From: Pseudomonas kilonensis | GTDB lineage: Bacteria > Pseudomonadota > Gammaproteobacteria > Pseudomonadales > Pseudomonadaceae | Length of the DNA: 44,846 bases | Reading direction: 5' to 3' | Assembly: GCF_001269885.1 (NCBI RefSeq) | Contig: NZ_LHVH01000003.1 | Coordinates: 1-44,846, forward strand | The notes under the pieces: generated by a model | The model's input: the letters and a program-made list of their open reading frames with translations, nothing else | The model's database searches: none | What the model was told of the DNA's origin: nothing | Translations under genes and position numbers: made by a program | Part shown: positions 1 to 7,430 of the stretch, piece by piece | How positions within the stretch are numbered: the stretch's first letter is position 1 | Layout: each line of letters starts with the position of its first letter

Positions 1-66
1 ATGCGGTGTGTCAGTCGCCACCTTCTTAACTGACACACCGCATTCGCGAGCAAGCCCGCTCCCACA
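1..66. repeat. Partial REP palindrome cut by the window edge
   Basis: Bases 1-15 and 29-43 form a perfect inverted repeat (arm ATGCGGTGTGTCAGT), followed at 44-66 by the REP half-site TCGCGAGCAAGCCCGCTCCC. The matching half-site with opposite polarity should lie just left of base 1. Complete copies of the same element occur elsewhere in this window (2887-2975, 11419-11504). Confidence 0.8.
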
Positions 67-146
67 AGGGATCAGCGCTGTTCCGACGCTGACCTGCGAG
101 TCAATAAAACCGCCACTTCACCACAAATGACAGATGGTCGGCGAAA

Positions 147-176
147 GTGCGTTTAACGCACCATTTTCGGTATACT
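147..176 (+). promoter_or_regulatory. Candidate purE promoter with palindromic operator over the -35 region
   Basis: A near-consensus -10, TATACT, lies at 171-176. A 15-base odd palindrome, GTGCGTT-T-AACGCAC (147-161), covers the place where the -35 would sit. Transcription would start near 183. The dyad looks like a repressor site, but it has an odd centre, unlike the even, CG-centred sites of LacI/PurR-type repressors, so I do not name a regulator. The only plus-strand gene downstream is purE. Confidence 0.45.
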
Positions 177-213
177 GCCCGGCCTTCGGTCGGTTCGCCC
201 GGCCATAATTCGT

Positions 214-255
214 ACAACAAGCCACGCCGGTTTCCTGCGTGGCTTGTTGTTTTTT
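214..255 (+). terminator. Strong intrinsic terminator between the promoter and purE
   Basis: A perfect 14-bp stem (214-227 with 237-250), a 9-base loop and a run of T to 255 form a textbook Rho-independent terminator. It ends 38 bases before the purE start and lies about 30 bases after the predicted start site of the TATACT promoter. It could be a transcription attenuator for purEK, the end of a small RNA of about 70 bases, or the terminator of a gene left of the window. Confidence 0.75.
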
Positions 256-293
256 GACGCGCCTGCGGGCGCCCAGAGAGAAGAGGCACGACG

Positions 294-785
294 ATGAGTG
301 CACTGGTTGGCGTGATCATGGGCTCCAAGTCCGATTGGTCCACCCTTAGCCACACCGCCGATATGCTGGAAAAGCTCGGCATCCCTTACGAGGTGAAAGT
401 GGTCTCCGCCCACCGTACCCCGGACCTGCTGTTCCAGTACGCCGAAGAGGCCGAGGCGCGTGGCATCGAGGTGATCATCGCCGGTGCCGGTGGCGCCGCC
501 CATTTGCCAGGCATGTGTGCGGCCAAGACCCACCTGCCGGTGCTGGGCGTGCCGGTCCAGTCTGCGATGCTCTCGGGCGTCGATTCGTTGCTGTCGATAG
601 TGCAGATGCCGGCCGGCATCCCGGTCGCGACCCTGGCCATCGGCAAGGCTGGCGCGATCAACGCGGCCCTGCTGTCGGCGAGCATCCTGGGCGCCAAGCA
701 CCCACAATTTCATACCGTGCTGAAAAAATTCCGCGCTGAGCAGACAGACAGCGTCCTGGACAATCCAGACCCACGCATTGCCTGA
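294..785 (+). CDS. purE: N5-carboxyaminoimidazole ribonucleotide mutase PurE
   Basis: Class I PurE, 163 aa, the usual length. It converts N5-CAIR to CAIR in de novo purine synthesis in the cytoplasm. Residues 10-15 read GSKSDW, the nucleotide-binding loop, and SAHRTP around residues 39-44 carries the active-site histidine; the [10 protein letters not shown] stretch follows. A purine-rich AGAAGAGG precedes the ATG by about 8 bases. The stop overlaps the region just before purK, so the two genes form one operon, as in most Proteobacteria. Expression may pass through the terminator at 214-255. Confidence 0.97.
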   Translation: MSALVGVIMGSKSDWSTLSHTADMLEKLGIPYEVKVVSAHRTPDLLFQYAEEAEARGIEVIIAGAGGAAHLPGMCAAKTHLPVLGVPVQSAMLSGVDSLLSIVQMPAGIPVATLAIGKAGAINAALLSASILGAKHPQFHTVLKKFRAEQTDSVLDNPDPRIA

Positions 786-798
786 GGTTGTTGACGAA

Positions 799-1884
799 AT
801 GAAGATCGGTGTAATCGGTGGCGGCCAGTTGGGTCGCATGTTGGCCCTGGCAGGTACACCGCTGGGGATGAACTTCGCTTTCCTGGACCCGGCGCCGGAC
901 GCCTGCGCCGCGGCACTGGGTGAACACCTGCGGGCCGACTACGGCGACCAGGATCACCTGCGTCAATTGGCTGATGAAGTTGACCTGGTGACCTTCGAGT
1001 TCGAAAGCGTCCCGGCCGAAACCGTGGCCTTCCTGTCCCAGTTCGTCCCGGTCTACCCGAGCGCCGAAGCCTTGCGGATCGCCCGTGACCGCTGGTTCGA
1101 AAAGAACATGTTCAAGGACCTGGGCATTCCCACGCCAGCCTTCGCCGACATTCAGTCCCAGGCCGACCTGGACGCTGCCGTCGCTGCCATCGGCCTGCCC
1201 GCCGTGCTCAAGACCCGCACCCTGGGTTACGACGGCAAGGGCCAGAAAGTCCTGCGCAAGCCTGAAGACGTGGTCGGTACGTTCGCCGAACTCGGCAGCG
1301 TGGCCTGCCTGCTGGAAGGCTTCGTGCCATTCACCGGGGAAGTCTCGCTGATCGCCGTGCGTGCCCGTGACGGTGAGATCCGTTTCTACCCGCTGGTGCA
1401 CAACACTCACAAGGACGGCATTCTCAAGCTGTCCGTCGCCAGCACCGACCATCCGTTGCAGGCCCTGGCCGAAGACTATTCCAGCCGGGTGCTCAAGCAG
1501 CTCGATTATGTCGGCGTGATGGCGTTCGAGTTCTTTGAAGTGGACGGCGGCCTCAAGGCCAACGAAATCGCCCCTCGGGTCCACAACTCCGGGCACTGGA
1601 CCACCGAAGGCGCCGAGTGCAGCCAGTTCGAAAACCACCTGCGGGCGGTGGCCGGGCTGCCACTGGGGTCGACCGCCAAGGTCGGTGAAAGCGCCATGCT
1701 CAACTTCATCGGCAAGGTGCCGGACAGCGAGAAAGTCCTGTCGATCGCTGACTGCCATCTGCATCACTATGGCAAGGCGTTCAAGGTCGGGCGCAAGGTC
1801 GGCCACGCCAACCTGCGCTGTGCTGACCGGGCGACGCTGGCCCAGCAGATCATCAAGGTCGAGACGCTGATCGCCGAGCAATAA
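799..1884 (+). CDS. purK: N5-carboxyaminoimidazole ribonucleotide synthase PurK
   Basis: ATP-grasp enzyme of 361 aa that uses ATP and bicarbonate to make N5-CAIR from AIR, feeding PurE. The protein begins MKIGVIGGGQLGRM, the family's N-terminal nucleotide-like fold. The ATP-grasp core includes KTRTLGYDGKGQ near residues 137-148, and NEIAPRVHNSGHWT near 255-268 carries the metal and substrate ligands. I chose the ATG at 799, with GAGG about 11 bases upstream, over an in-frame TTG at 778 that overlaps purE and adds residues absent from the family. It follows purE by 13 bases. Confidence 0.97.
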   Translation: MKIGVIGGGQLGRMLALAGTPLGMNFAFLDPAPDACAAALGEHLRADYGDQDHLRQLADEVDLVTFEFESVPAETVAFLSQFVPVYPSAEALRIARDRWFEKNMFKDLGIPTPAFADIQSQADLDAAVAAIGLPAVLKTRTLGYDGKGQKVLRKPEDVVGTFAELGSVACLLEGFVPFTGEVSLIAVRARDGEIRFYPLVHNTHKDGILKLSVASTDHPLQALAEDYSSRVLKQLDYVGVMAFEFFEVDGGLKANEIAPRVHNSGHWTTEGAECSQFENHLRAVAGLPLGSTAKVGESAMLNFIGKVPDSEKVLSIADCHLHHYGKAFKVGRKVGHANLRCADRATLAQQIIKVETLIAEQ

Positions 1885-1934
1885 TCTGCAGCATCGGTGG
1901 AACCATTCGTCGGCGAATCTCTCTCATGGCTAAG

Positions 1935-1960
1935 TGCCAAAGCCTGTCTAGGCTTTGGCA
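1935..1960. other. Perfect 11-bp hairpin after purK
   Basis: The arms TGCCAAAGCCT and AGGCTTTGGCA enclose a 4-base loop. No T-run follows on the plus strand, so it is not a standard terminator. It ends 26 bases before the next gene, so it could shape that gene's 5' leader or mark the 3' end of the purEK message. Confidence 0.5.
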
Positions 1961-1986
1961 TAGCTATCCAACCAGAGGGCAATGCC

Positions 1987-2232
1987 ATGGGAATCATCGG
2001 AACCATTTTTATCGGCTTGATCGTTGGCCTGCTGGCACGCTTCCTGAAACCGGGCGATGACAGCATGGGCTGGATCATGACCATCCTGCTCGGTATCGGC
2101 GGTTCGTTGGCGGCCACTTACGGCGGCCAGGCCCTGGGCATCTACCAGGCCGGCCAAGGTGCTGGTTTCATCGGGGCCCTGGTGGGCGCGGTGGTATTGC
2201 TGGTGATCTACGGCCTGATCAAAAGAAACTGA
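1987..2232 (+). CDS. GlsB/YeaQ/YmgE family small membrane protein
   Basis: An 81-residue, glycine-rich protein of the transglycosylase-associated (GlsB/YeaQ/YmgE) family. It has three predicted hydrophobic helices: residues about 2-18, 27-46 and 56-76. The GWIMTILLGIGGS and GAGFIGALVGAVV stretches are typical. The family is often stress-induced, but its molecular role is unknown, and the transglycosylase label is historical. An AGAGGG motif lies about 8 bases before the chosen ATG. An in-frame start 90 bases earlier would add a hydrophilic leader and span the hairpin at 1935-1960, so I rejected it. Confidence 0.9.
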   Translation: MGIIGTIFIGLIVGLLARFLKPGDDSMGWIMTILLGIGGSLAATYGGQALGIYQAGQGAGFIGALVGAVVLLVIYGLIKRN

Positions 2233-2247
2233 TTCAAATGCAATAAA

Positions 2248-2276
2248 GCCCTCTCTGCCTGGCGCGCAGAGGGGGC
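2248..2276. terminator. Terminator-like hairpin after the GlsB-type gene
   Basis: An 11-bp stem with one G-T wobble (2248-2258 with 2266-2276) and a 7-base loop starts 15 bases after the stop codon. There is no T-run on the plus strand. Instead TAGAAT follows at 2277-2282, a good -10 for the next gene, 40 bases before its ATG. The hairpin may separate the two transcription units. Confidence 0.45.
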
Positions 2277-2321
2277 TAGAATGCTCGGCGGTTCACTTTC
2301 CACTCATTGCCGAGCCCTTTC

Positions 2322-2858
2322 ATGCGCCGTCTAGTGTTGACCCTTCTTCTGCTGGGCAGTGGCCTGGCCCATGCTGCCGAGCTGCCGGAAACCGACTGGC
2401 TCGAACTGATGCCCAAGTCGGACCAGAAAGCCCTCGAGGCCATGCCCGAGATCGACCACGACTCCCCGGAAGCCAACGGCACCTTCACCGAAAAAGGCGG
2501 CCTGAAGCAAAGCAAAGGCTTGCCGGCGGTGATGTATTCGACCAAGACCGTGGCGGCCATGAATGACAAACACATCCGCATCGGCGGTTACCCGGTGCCG
2601 CTGGAAACCGACGCCAAGGGCCGCAGCACGCTGTTTTTCCTGGTGCCCTACCCCGGCGCCTGCATCCACGTCCCGCCACCGCCGCCTAACCAGTTGGTGC
2701 TGGTGCGCTTTCCCAAGGGCCTGAAGCTGGACGACATCTACACACCGCTGTGGGTGACGGGCACGTTGAAGATCGAAAAGGTCGACAATGATCTGGCGAG
2801 TGCGGCGTATGCGCTGGAGGCGGAGAAGGTGCGGGTGGTGCAGGAGGCTGATTTGTAA
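2322..2858 (+). CDS. DUF3299 family secreted protein
   Basis: A 178-aa protein with a clear Sec signal peptide: charged MRR, a leucine-rich core, and a cleavage site after AHA near residue 18. The mature part carries the GACIHVPPPPPNQ stretch, whose Cys, His and proline run are characteristic of DUF3299 proteins. Family members are periplasmic or lipid-anchored and are sometimes linked to ABC exporter or metal loci, but no activity is established. The ATG at 2322 places the signal peptide at the very start; an in-frame TTG 15 bases earlier is possible. No convincing Shine-Dalgarno sequence is visible. Confidence 0.8.
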   Translation: MRRLVLTLLLLGSGLAHAAELPETDWLELMPKSDQKALEAMPEIDHDSPEANGTFTEKGGLKQSKGLPAVMYSTKTVAAMNDKHIRIGGYPVPLETDAKGRSTLFFLVPYPGACIHVPPPPPNQLVLVRFPKGLKLDDIYTPLWVTGTLKIEKVDNDLASAAYALEAEKVRVVQEADL

Positions 2859-2886
2859 TAGGCCGCAGATATGGCGTAGATCCAAA

Positions 2887-2975
2887 TGTGGGAGCGGGCT
2901 TGCTCGCGAAGGCGGCGTGTCAGTCAAATGAGTATCAACTGATACACCGCCTTCGCGAGCAAGCCCGCTCCCACA
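2887..2975. repeat. REP doublet (inverted pair)
   Basis: Two REP half-sites face each other: 2887 onward TGTGGGAGCGGGCTTGCTCG, and its complement ending at 2975. The inner sequence (GGCGTGTCAG versus CTGATACACC) is also largely paired. It lies between convergent genes, the usual place for these elements, and may protect both 3' ends. Confidence 0.9.
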
Positions 2976-3000
2976 GTCGATTTTATGGTGTGGCTTAGAC

Positions 3001-3900
3001 TTAGAGCGGCTTGCTGCCGATGCTCACGCCCAGGGTATGGCTGGCTTCTGGCAACAACGTCACCACATCGTCCATCACATTGGCTGTCTCGATGCACAGC
3101 ATGCGCTGCCAGCCATCGTCGGCCATGTCACTGAAGGCCTTGGCGCGTTCGGTCCAGGGGTTCCAGATCACCGCCGAGCGCGAACCACTGCTGGTCAGCT
3201 CGATCCGTCGTTCCCACAGCGGGTCAATGATGCTCAGCTTCGGTGGGGTATCGAGATAAATGCGGTCGGTCTCGCCGGCAAAGTGCAGGTTGCCGGCCTG
3301 GGTGACGGTTTTCCAGTCGTCCAGGGTCTCGATGTAGCTCAAGCCGTCCACCCCTTCGACCTGCACGTTGCGCACGTCGCTCACGGCAAAGTAGCTGTGA
3401 AGCGCCTGGCTGAGGCTGACGGTTTCGCTGCCACGGTTATGGCTGGTGAGGCGGATGTGCAGTTGCTCGTCCATCACGATGGTCAGCGTCAGGTCGACCT
3501 GATGAGGCCAGCCAGGGAGGCCGTTCTCGGGGTAGGGCAGCACGAATTCCACCTTGAGGCTTTCGCCTTCGGCTTCGATGCCCTTCAACGACCAATCCAT
3601 CGCCCGCACCAGGCCGTGGGCGGTGGCCGGGTCGTTGCTCACGCGCATGGCCTGTACGCTGTCGGGGTTGCGCGTCAGGTTGCCGAACCACGGCCAGCAC
3701 ACCGGCACGCCCGCGCGGATGCTCTTGCCGGCCTTGAAGGTAGCCTGGTCGTTGAGCCAGATCAGCGGCGGCTGGCCGTCCACTTGATAGCTGAGGATAT
3801 GCGCGCCTTGTTGGGCCACCAGCAACTCGGCCTGACCGTGGCGGATGCGCCAGGCGTTCAGTTCATCCAGTTTGACGGCTTCGACGTTGGGCGTAGGCAT
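3001..3900 (-). CDS. D-hexose-6-phosphate mutarotase (YeaD family)
   Basis: A 299-aa aldose-1-epimerase-fold protein of the YeaD/glucose-6-phosphate 1-epimerase type, which interconverts anomers of hexose 6-phosphates in the cytoplasm. Visible family features are GAHILSYQ, the RAGVPVCWPWFG segment, TAHGLVR with a likely catalytic His, QALHSYFAV with a second His, and MLCIETANV with the likely catalytic Glu. I chose the internal ATG (MPTPNVEAV), which matches the family's N-terminus and has GAGCGAG about 10 bases upstream; the longer frame adds 11 unsupported residues. It lies 57 bases downstream of the thioesterase gene and is probably co-transcribed with it. Confidence 0.88.
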   Translation of the reverse strand: MPTPNVEAVKLDELNAWRIRHGQAELLVAQQGAHILSYQVDGQPPLIWLNDQATFKAGKSIRAGVPVCWPWFGNLTRNPDSVQAMRVSNDPATAHGLVRAMDWSLKGIEAEGESLKVEFVLPYPENGLPGWPHQVDLTLTIVMDEQLHIRLTSHNRGSETVSLSQALHSYFAVSDVRNVQVEGVDGLSYIETLDDWKTVTQAGNLHFAGETDRIYLDTPPKLSIIDPLWERRIELTSSGSRSAVIWNPWTERAKAFSDMADDGWQRMLCIETANVMDDVVTLLPEASHTLGVSIGSKPL

Positions 3901-3957
3901 GTTGCAAATCTCGCTCGGGAACAGGGACTGCAATGGACCGCAAAACGGCCGTCGTGT

Positions 3958-4362
3958 TTAACGGGCGCGCGGCGGAACCGAGCGGGTGCGACCGCTGCCG
4001 TCGATGGCGACGAAGACAAATACCGCCTCGGTCACCTTGCGCCATTCACTGGACAGCGGGTCGTCGCTCCAGACCTCGACCATCATCTGGATCGAGCTGC
4101 GGCCGATTTCCAGCGCCTGGGTATAAAAGGAAAGCTGCGCCCCCACTGCCACCGGCACGAGGAACGCCATGCGATCGATCGCCACAGTGGCCACGCGTCC
4201 GCCGGCCACTTTGCTGGCCATGGCGGTGCCGGCCAGGTCCATCTGGGACACCAGCCAGCCGCCGAAAATATCGCCGAAGCCGTTGGTCTCGCGAGGGAGC
4301 GCGGTGATTTGCAGGGCCAGGTCGCCTTGCGGGATTGGATCTTCTTGTTCGAGCTCTATCAT
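3958..4362 (-). CDS. YciA-type acyl-CoA thioesterase
   Basis: A 134-aa single hotdog-fold domain. The motif NGFGDIFGGWLVSQMD near residues 27-42 is the YciA/acyl-CoA hydrolase signature (NxxGDIFGGW) with the catalytic Asp, and RVATVAIDRMAFLVPV follows as in that family. It hydrolyses acyl-CoA to free CoA and fatty acid; the chain-length preference cannot be read from sequence. GAGG lies before the ATG. It is the first gene of a probable two-gene unit with the mutarotase. Confidence 0.9.
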   Translation of the reverse strand: MIELEQEDPIPQGDLALQITALPRETNGFGDIFGGWLVSQMDLAGTAMASKVAGGRVATVAIDRMAFLVPVAVGAQLSFYTQALEIGRSSIQMMVEVWSDDPLSSEWRKVTEAVFVFVAIDGSGRTRSVPPRAR

Positions 4363-4739
4363 GCCGGGGGTGCCTCTGACCCGTAACGCTGTCTTGTACT
4401 TCAGGTGAATAGCCGTCTTTGTAAAAAACGATTCAGCCCGAACATACTGCGTTCGTCACGTTTTTCGTAAAGGCGTGCCAAAGGGAAACTCTGCGAAACC
4501 GGCTGGTTCTGGTACTACACCACCAACGACGTTTTCGCACAGCAACCCCTTACAGAGTACTGCAAGGTTGCGAGTATATCGGGCGATAGACGTCGAGACG
4601 ACCACTCGGTTCTGATTTTGACTATCAAATACGCACCTCTATGTGCTTTTTCGAACAATTTGCTATCGTGCCGGACCTGCCCAGGCCCCCAACCCGTGTT
4701 AACAGGGTTGCAGAACCAACTATAAGAGAAGTCCTTGCC
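4363..4739. promoter_or_regulatory. Divergent intergenic region (377 bp) before the MFS gene
   Basis: I see no gene here. A possible plus promoter is TTGACT (4618-4623), a 16-base gap and TATGTG (4640-4645). A bulged palindrome, AACCC-G-TGTTAACA-GGGTT (4691-4709), lies 30 bases before the transporter start and could be an operator or a leader hairpin. The minus promoter for the thioesterase gene should also lie here, but I cannot place it. Confidence 0.4.
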
Positions 4740-6038
4740 ATGACCATTGCGCCTTCGAGCACGGCGACGCCCGCACAACCGGCACGTCCACTGACCCGCA
4801 ACGATTACAAGACCCTGTCGCTTTCTGCCTTGGGTGGTGCGCTGGAGTTCTACGATTTCATCATTTTCGTGTTCTTTGCCACCGTGGTCGGCAAATTGTT
4901 CTTCCCTGCCGAAATGCCCGAGTGGCTGCGCTTGATGCAGACGTTCGGCATTTTTGCCGCCGGTTACCTGGCCCGGCCGCTGGGCGGGATCGTCATGGCC
5001 CACTTCGGCGACCTGCTGGGGCGCAAGAAGATGTTCACCCTGAGCATTTTCATGATGGCGGTGCCGACCCTGATCATGGGCCTGCTGCCCACTTATGCGC
5101 AGATCGGCATGTGGGCGCCCATCCTGCTGTTGCTGATGCGGGTGATCCAGGGCGCGGCCATCGGCGGAGAAGTGCCGGGCGCCTGGGTATTCGTTTCCGA
5201 ACACGTTCCGGCGCGCCACATCGGCTATGCCTGCGGCACGCTGACTTGCGGCCTGACGGCGGGAATTTTGTTGGGTTCGCTGGTCGCCACGGCGATCAAC
5301 AGCATTTATACACCCGTGGAAGTGGCCGATTACGCCTGGCGGATCCCGTTCCTGCTGGGTGGTGTGTTCGGGCTGTTTTCGGTGTACCTGCGCCGCTGGT
5401 TGCACGAAACCCCAGTGTTCGCCGAGCTGCAACTGCGCAAGGCCCTGGCCGAGGAAGTGCCGCTGCGGGCCGTGCTGCGTGATCATCGCGGCGCCATCGC
5501 CATTTCCATGCTGTTGACCTGGCTGCTGTCGGCCGGCGTCATTGTGGTCATCCTGATGACACCGACTGTGCTGCAGACGGTGTACCACTTCAGTCCGACC
5601 ACCGCGCTGCAGGCCAACAGCCTGGCGATCGTGTTCCTGAGTTTCGGTTGCATCGGTGCGGGTGTGCTGGCCGACCGTTTCGGCGCCGGCCGGGTGTTTG
5701 TCTTCGGCAGCGGTTTGCTGTTGATCACCTTCTGGACCTTCTACCACTGCCTGTTCGATCACCCCGAGTGGCTGTTCCCGCTGTATGCCTTGAGTGGCTT
5801 GCTGGTGGGCACCATCGGCGCGGTGCCCTATGTGATGGTCAATGCCTTCCCGGCCGTGGTGCGTTTCAGCGGCCTGTCATTTTCCTACAACCTGGCCTAT
5901 GCAATTTTCGGCGGGTTGACGCCGATGATCGTGACCCTGCTGTTGAAAGAGAGCTCGATGGGGCCGGCGTATTACGTGGCGGCCATCTGTGGGATCGGGA
6001 TTGTGGTGGGCGGTTATCTTTGGAAGAAGGGGCGCTAG
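4740..6038 (+). CDS. MFS transporter, metabolite:H+ symporter type
   Basis: A 432-aa inner-membrane protein with about 12 hydrophobic segments. GALEFYDFIIFVFF near residues 34-47 is the helix 1 signature of the metabolite:H+ symporter branch (ProP/ShiA/KgtP relatives). HFGDLLGRKKMF is the loop 2-3 motif, and RVIQGAAIGGEVPGAW is the helix 4 motif. The substrate is probably an organic acid, betaine or similar small solute, but it cannot be named. Chosen start: the ATG at 4740 with AGAGAAG about 9 bases upstream. An in-frame ATG 99 bases earlier would run through the putative operator at 4691. No catabolic gene is adjacent to hint at the substrate. Confidence 0.88.
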   Translation: MTIAPSSTATPAQPARPLTRNDYKTLSLSALGGALEFYDFIIFVFFATVVGKLFFPAEMPEWLRLMQTFGIFAAGYLARPLGGIVMAHFGDLLGRKKMFTLSIFMMAVPTLIMGLLPTYAQIGMWAPILLLLMRVIQGAAIGGEVPGAWVFVSEHVPARHIGYACGTLTCGLTAGILLGSLVATAINSIYTPVEVADYAWRIPFLLGGVFGLFSVYLRRWLHETPVFAELQLRKALAEEVPLRAVLRDHRGAIAISMLLTWLLSAGVIVVILMTPTVLQTVYHFSPTTALQANSLAIVFLSFGCIGAGVLADRFGAGRVFVFGSGLLLITFWTFYHCLFDHPEWLFPLYALSGLLVGTIGAVPYVMVNAFPAVVRFSGLSFSYNLAYAIFGGLTPMIVTLLLKESSMGPAYYVAAICGIGIVVGGYLWKKGR

Positions 6039-6068
6039 GTCCGATTTTTTCACTGACTGCACGGGCCT

Positions 6069-6145
6069 CATCGCGAGCAAGCTCGCTCCCACAAAGGTTC
6101 TGCGTTCGCCGCAAAGCCCCTGTGGGAGCGAGCTTGCTCGCGATG
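6069..6145. repeat. REP doublet with perfect 25-bp arms
   Basis: Bases 6069-6093 and 6121-6145 are perfect reverse complements of each other (half-site GAGCAAGCTCGCTCCC), separated by 27 bases. It lies between the MFS gene and the pstS promoter. Confidence 0.92.
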
Positions 6146-6184
6146 GGGAGCGCCACGAATCATTTTGTAAAACTCGATACTGGC

Positions 6185-6218
6185 CTTTCATCCAATTGTC
6201 ATATTTCAGCCATAGAGT
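6185..6218 (+). promoter_or_regulatory. Pho box and -10 of pstS
   Basis: CTTTCAT (6185-6191) and TTGTCAT (6196-6202) are 11 bases apart, as PhoB binding requires; a weaker third unit, CAGCCAT, follows at 6207-6213. TAGAGT (6213-6218) begins 10 bases after the second repeat, the standard PhoB-to--10 distance, and no -35 is needed. The start codon is 61 bases downstream. This predicts induction of pstS by phosphate starvation. Confidence 0.85.
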
Positions 6219-6278
6219 GTTCACACGGCTTACCGATACTTGGCCGACTTAACACACCCTATCTGCTAGGAGTAAGGC

Positions 6279-7277
6279 ATGAAACTGAAGCGTTTGATGG
6301 CGGCAATGACTTTTGTCGCTGCTGGCGTTGCGACTGCCAACGCGGTGGCCGCTGTTGACCCTGCGATCCCGAGCTACACCAAGACCACTGGTGTATCGGG
6401 CAACCTGTCCAGCGTCGGCTCCGATACCCTGGCCAACCTGATGACCTTGTGGGCCGAGAACTACAAGAAAGAATACCCGAACGTAAACATCCAGATTCAG
6501 GCCGCCGGTTCCTCCACCGCGCCACCTGCGCTCACCGAAGGCACCTCCAATCTGGGCCCGATGAGCCGCAAGATGAAGGACAACGAGCTGCAGGCTTTCG
6601 AAACCAAATACGGTTACAAGCCTACCGCCATCCCGGTTGCCGTGGACGCCCTGGCGGTATTCGTACACAAGGACAACCCGATCAAAGGCCTGACCATGGC
6701 TCAGGTTGATGCGATTTTCTCCTCCACTCGTCTGTGCGGCGCCAAGGCTGACGTCAAGACCTGGGGCGACCTGGGCGTGACCGGTGACCTGGCCAACAAG
6801 CCAGTCCAGTTGTTCGGTCGTAACTCGGTGTCCGGCACCTACGGCTACTTCAAAGAAGAAGCCCTGTGCAAAGGTGACTACAAGTCCAACGTCAATGAAC
6901 AGCCTGGCTCGGCCTCGGTTGTGCAGTCGATCAGCAGCTCGCTCAACGGCGTTGGCTACTCGGGTATCGGCTACAAGACCGCCAGCGTGAAAACCGTTGC
7001 CCTGGCCAAGAAAGAAGGCGGCGAGTTCATCGAAGACACCGAAGAAAACGCCCTGAACGGCAAGTACCCGCTGTCGCGCTTCCTCTACGTTTATGTCAAC
7101 AAGGCACCGAACAAGCCTCTGGCCCCGCTGGAAGCCGAGTTCGTGAAGCTGATCCTGTCCAAGCAAGGCCAGGAAGTCGTGGTCAAGGACGGCTACATCC
7201 CGCTGCCAGCCAAAGTAGCCGCCAAGGCACTGGCTGACCTGGGTCTGCAAGAAGGCGGCAACGTCGCCAAGAAGTAA
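6279..7277 (+). CDS. pstS: Phosphate ABC transporter substrate-binding protein PstS
   Basis: A 332-aa periplasmic phosphate-binding protein. The signal peptide ends near residue 25 (AVAA before VDPA). Phosphate ligands of the family appear in [28 protein letters not shown] and [13 protein letters not shown]. It captures phosphate and delivers it to PstC-PstA. AGGAG lies 8 bases before the ATG, in keeping with high expression. It has its own Pho box. Hairpins and a second Pho box follow it, so it may be made in excess over the membrane subunits. Confidence 0.97.
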   Translation: MKLKRLMAAMTFVAAGVATANAVAAVDPAIPSYTKTTGVSGNLSSVGSDTLANLMTLWAENYKKEYPNVNIQIQAAGSSTAPPALTEGTSNLGPMSRKMKDNELQAFETKYGYKPTAIPVAVDALAVFVHKDNPIKGLTMAQVDAIFSSTRLCGAKADVKTWGDLGVTGDLANKPVQLFGRNSVSGTYGYFKEEALCKGDYKSNVNEQPGSASVVQSISSSLNGVGYSGIGYKTASVKTVALAKKEGGEFIEDTEENALNGKYPLSRFLYVYVNKAPNKPLAPLEAEFVKLILSKQGQEVVVKDGYIPLPAKVAAKALADLGLQEGGNVAKK

Positions 7278-7282
7278 TACCT

Positions 7283-7332
7283 GAGCCCGGGCCAACGCCC
7301 GGACTCCTGTGGGAGTGAAGGTTGCTCCCACA
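7283..7332 (+). other. Two tandem hairpins after pstS
   Basis: The first hairpin (7283-7306) has a CCGGGC/GCCCGG core with a CAAC loop. The second (7308-7332) pairs TGTGGGAG with CTCCCACA and resembles a minimal REP half-site. Neither has a T-run. They begin a few bases after the pstS stop and probably block 3' exonucleases, stabilising the pstS message. Confidence 0.6.
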
Positions 7333-7345
7333 ACCCAAATTCCTG

Positions 7346-7379
7346 TCCGCTGCCGCTTTCTGCTGGCGGCGGATTTGTT
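7346..7379 (+). terminator. Candidate terminator between pstS and pstC
   Basis: TCCGCTGCC (7346-7354) pairs with GGCGGCGGA (7365-7373) with one wobble, and TTTGTTG follows. The T-run is broken, so termination may be partial. It would separate pstS from the next promoter, at 7391. Confidence 0.5.
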
Positions 7380-7390
7380 GCGTCACTGCA

Positions 7391-7424
7391 TTGTCATCTT
7401 TCTGTCATACAGGATCGCTAGGGT
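7391..7424 (+). promoter_or_regulatory. Second Pho box and -10, directly before pstC
   Basis: TTGTCAT (7391-7397), four bases, then CTGTCAT (7402-7408) is an almost perfect PhoB site with 11-base periodicity. TAGGGT (7419-7424) starts 10 bases further on, as expected for its -10. Only six bases separate this -10 from the ATG at 7431, so transcription should begin at or next to the start codon. The same AGGGTG bases could act as a weak ribosome site on read-through messages from pstS. Confidence 0.82.
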
Positions 7425-7430
7425 GTGCGC

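Noticed and set aside
147..161. E. coli-type PurR operator before purE
   Set aside because: The palindrome has a single-base centre and does not fit the CG-centred PurR consensus; Pseudomonas purine control by PurR is not established to my knowledge.
177..293. ZTP or purine riboswitch in the purE leader
   Set aside because: I find neither the conserved ZTP (pfl) core nor the purine-riboswitch junction; the leader is too short.
658..1881. A 407-codon minus-strand frame opposite purK
   Set aside because: Antisense shadow of purK, without ribosome site or domain.
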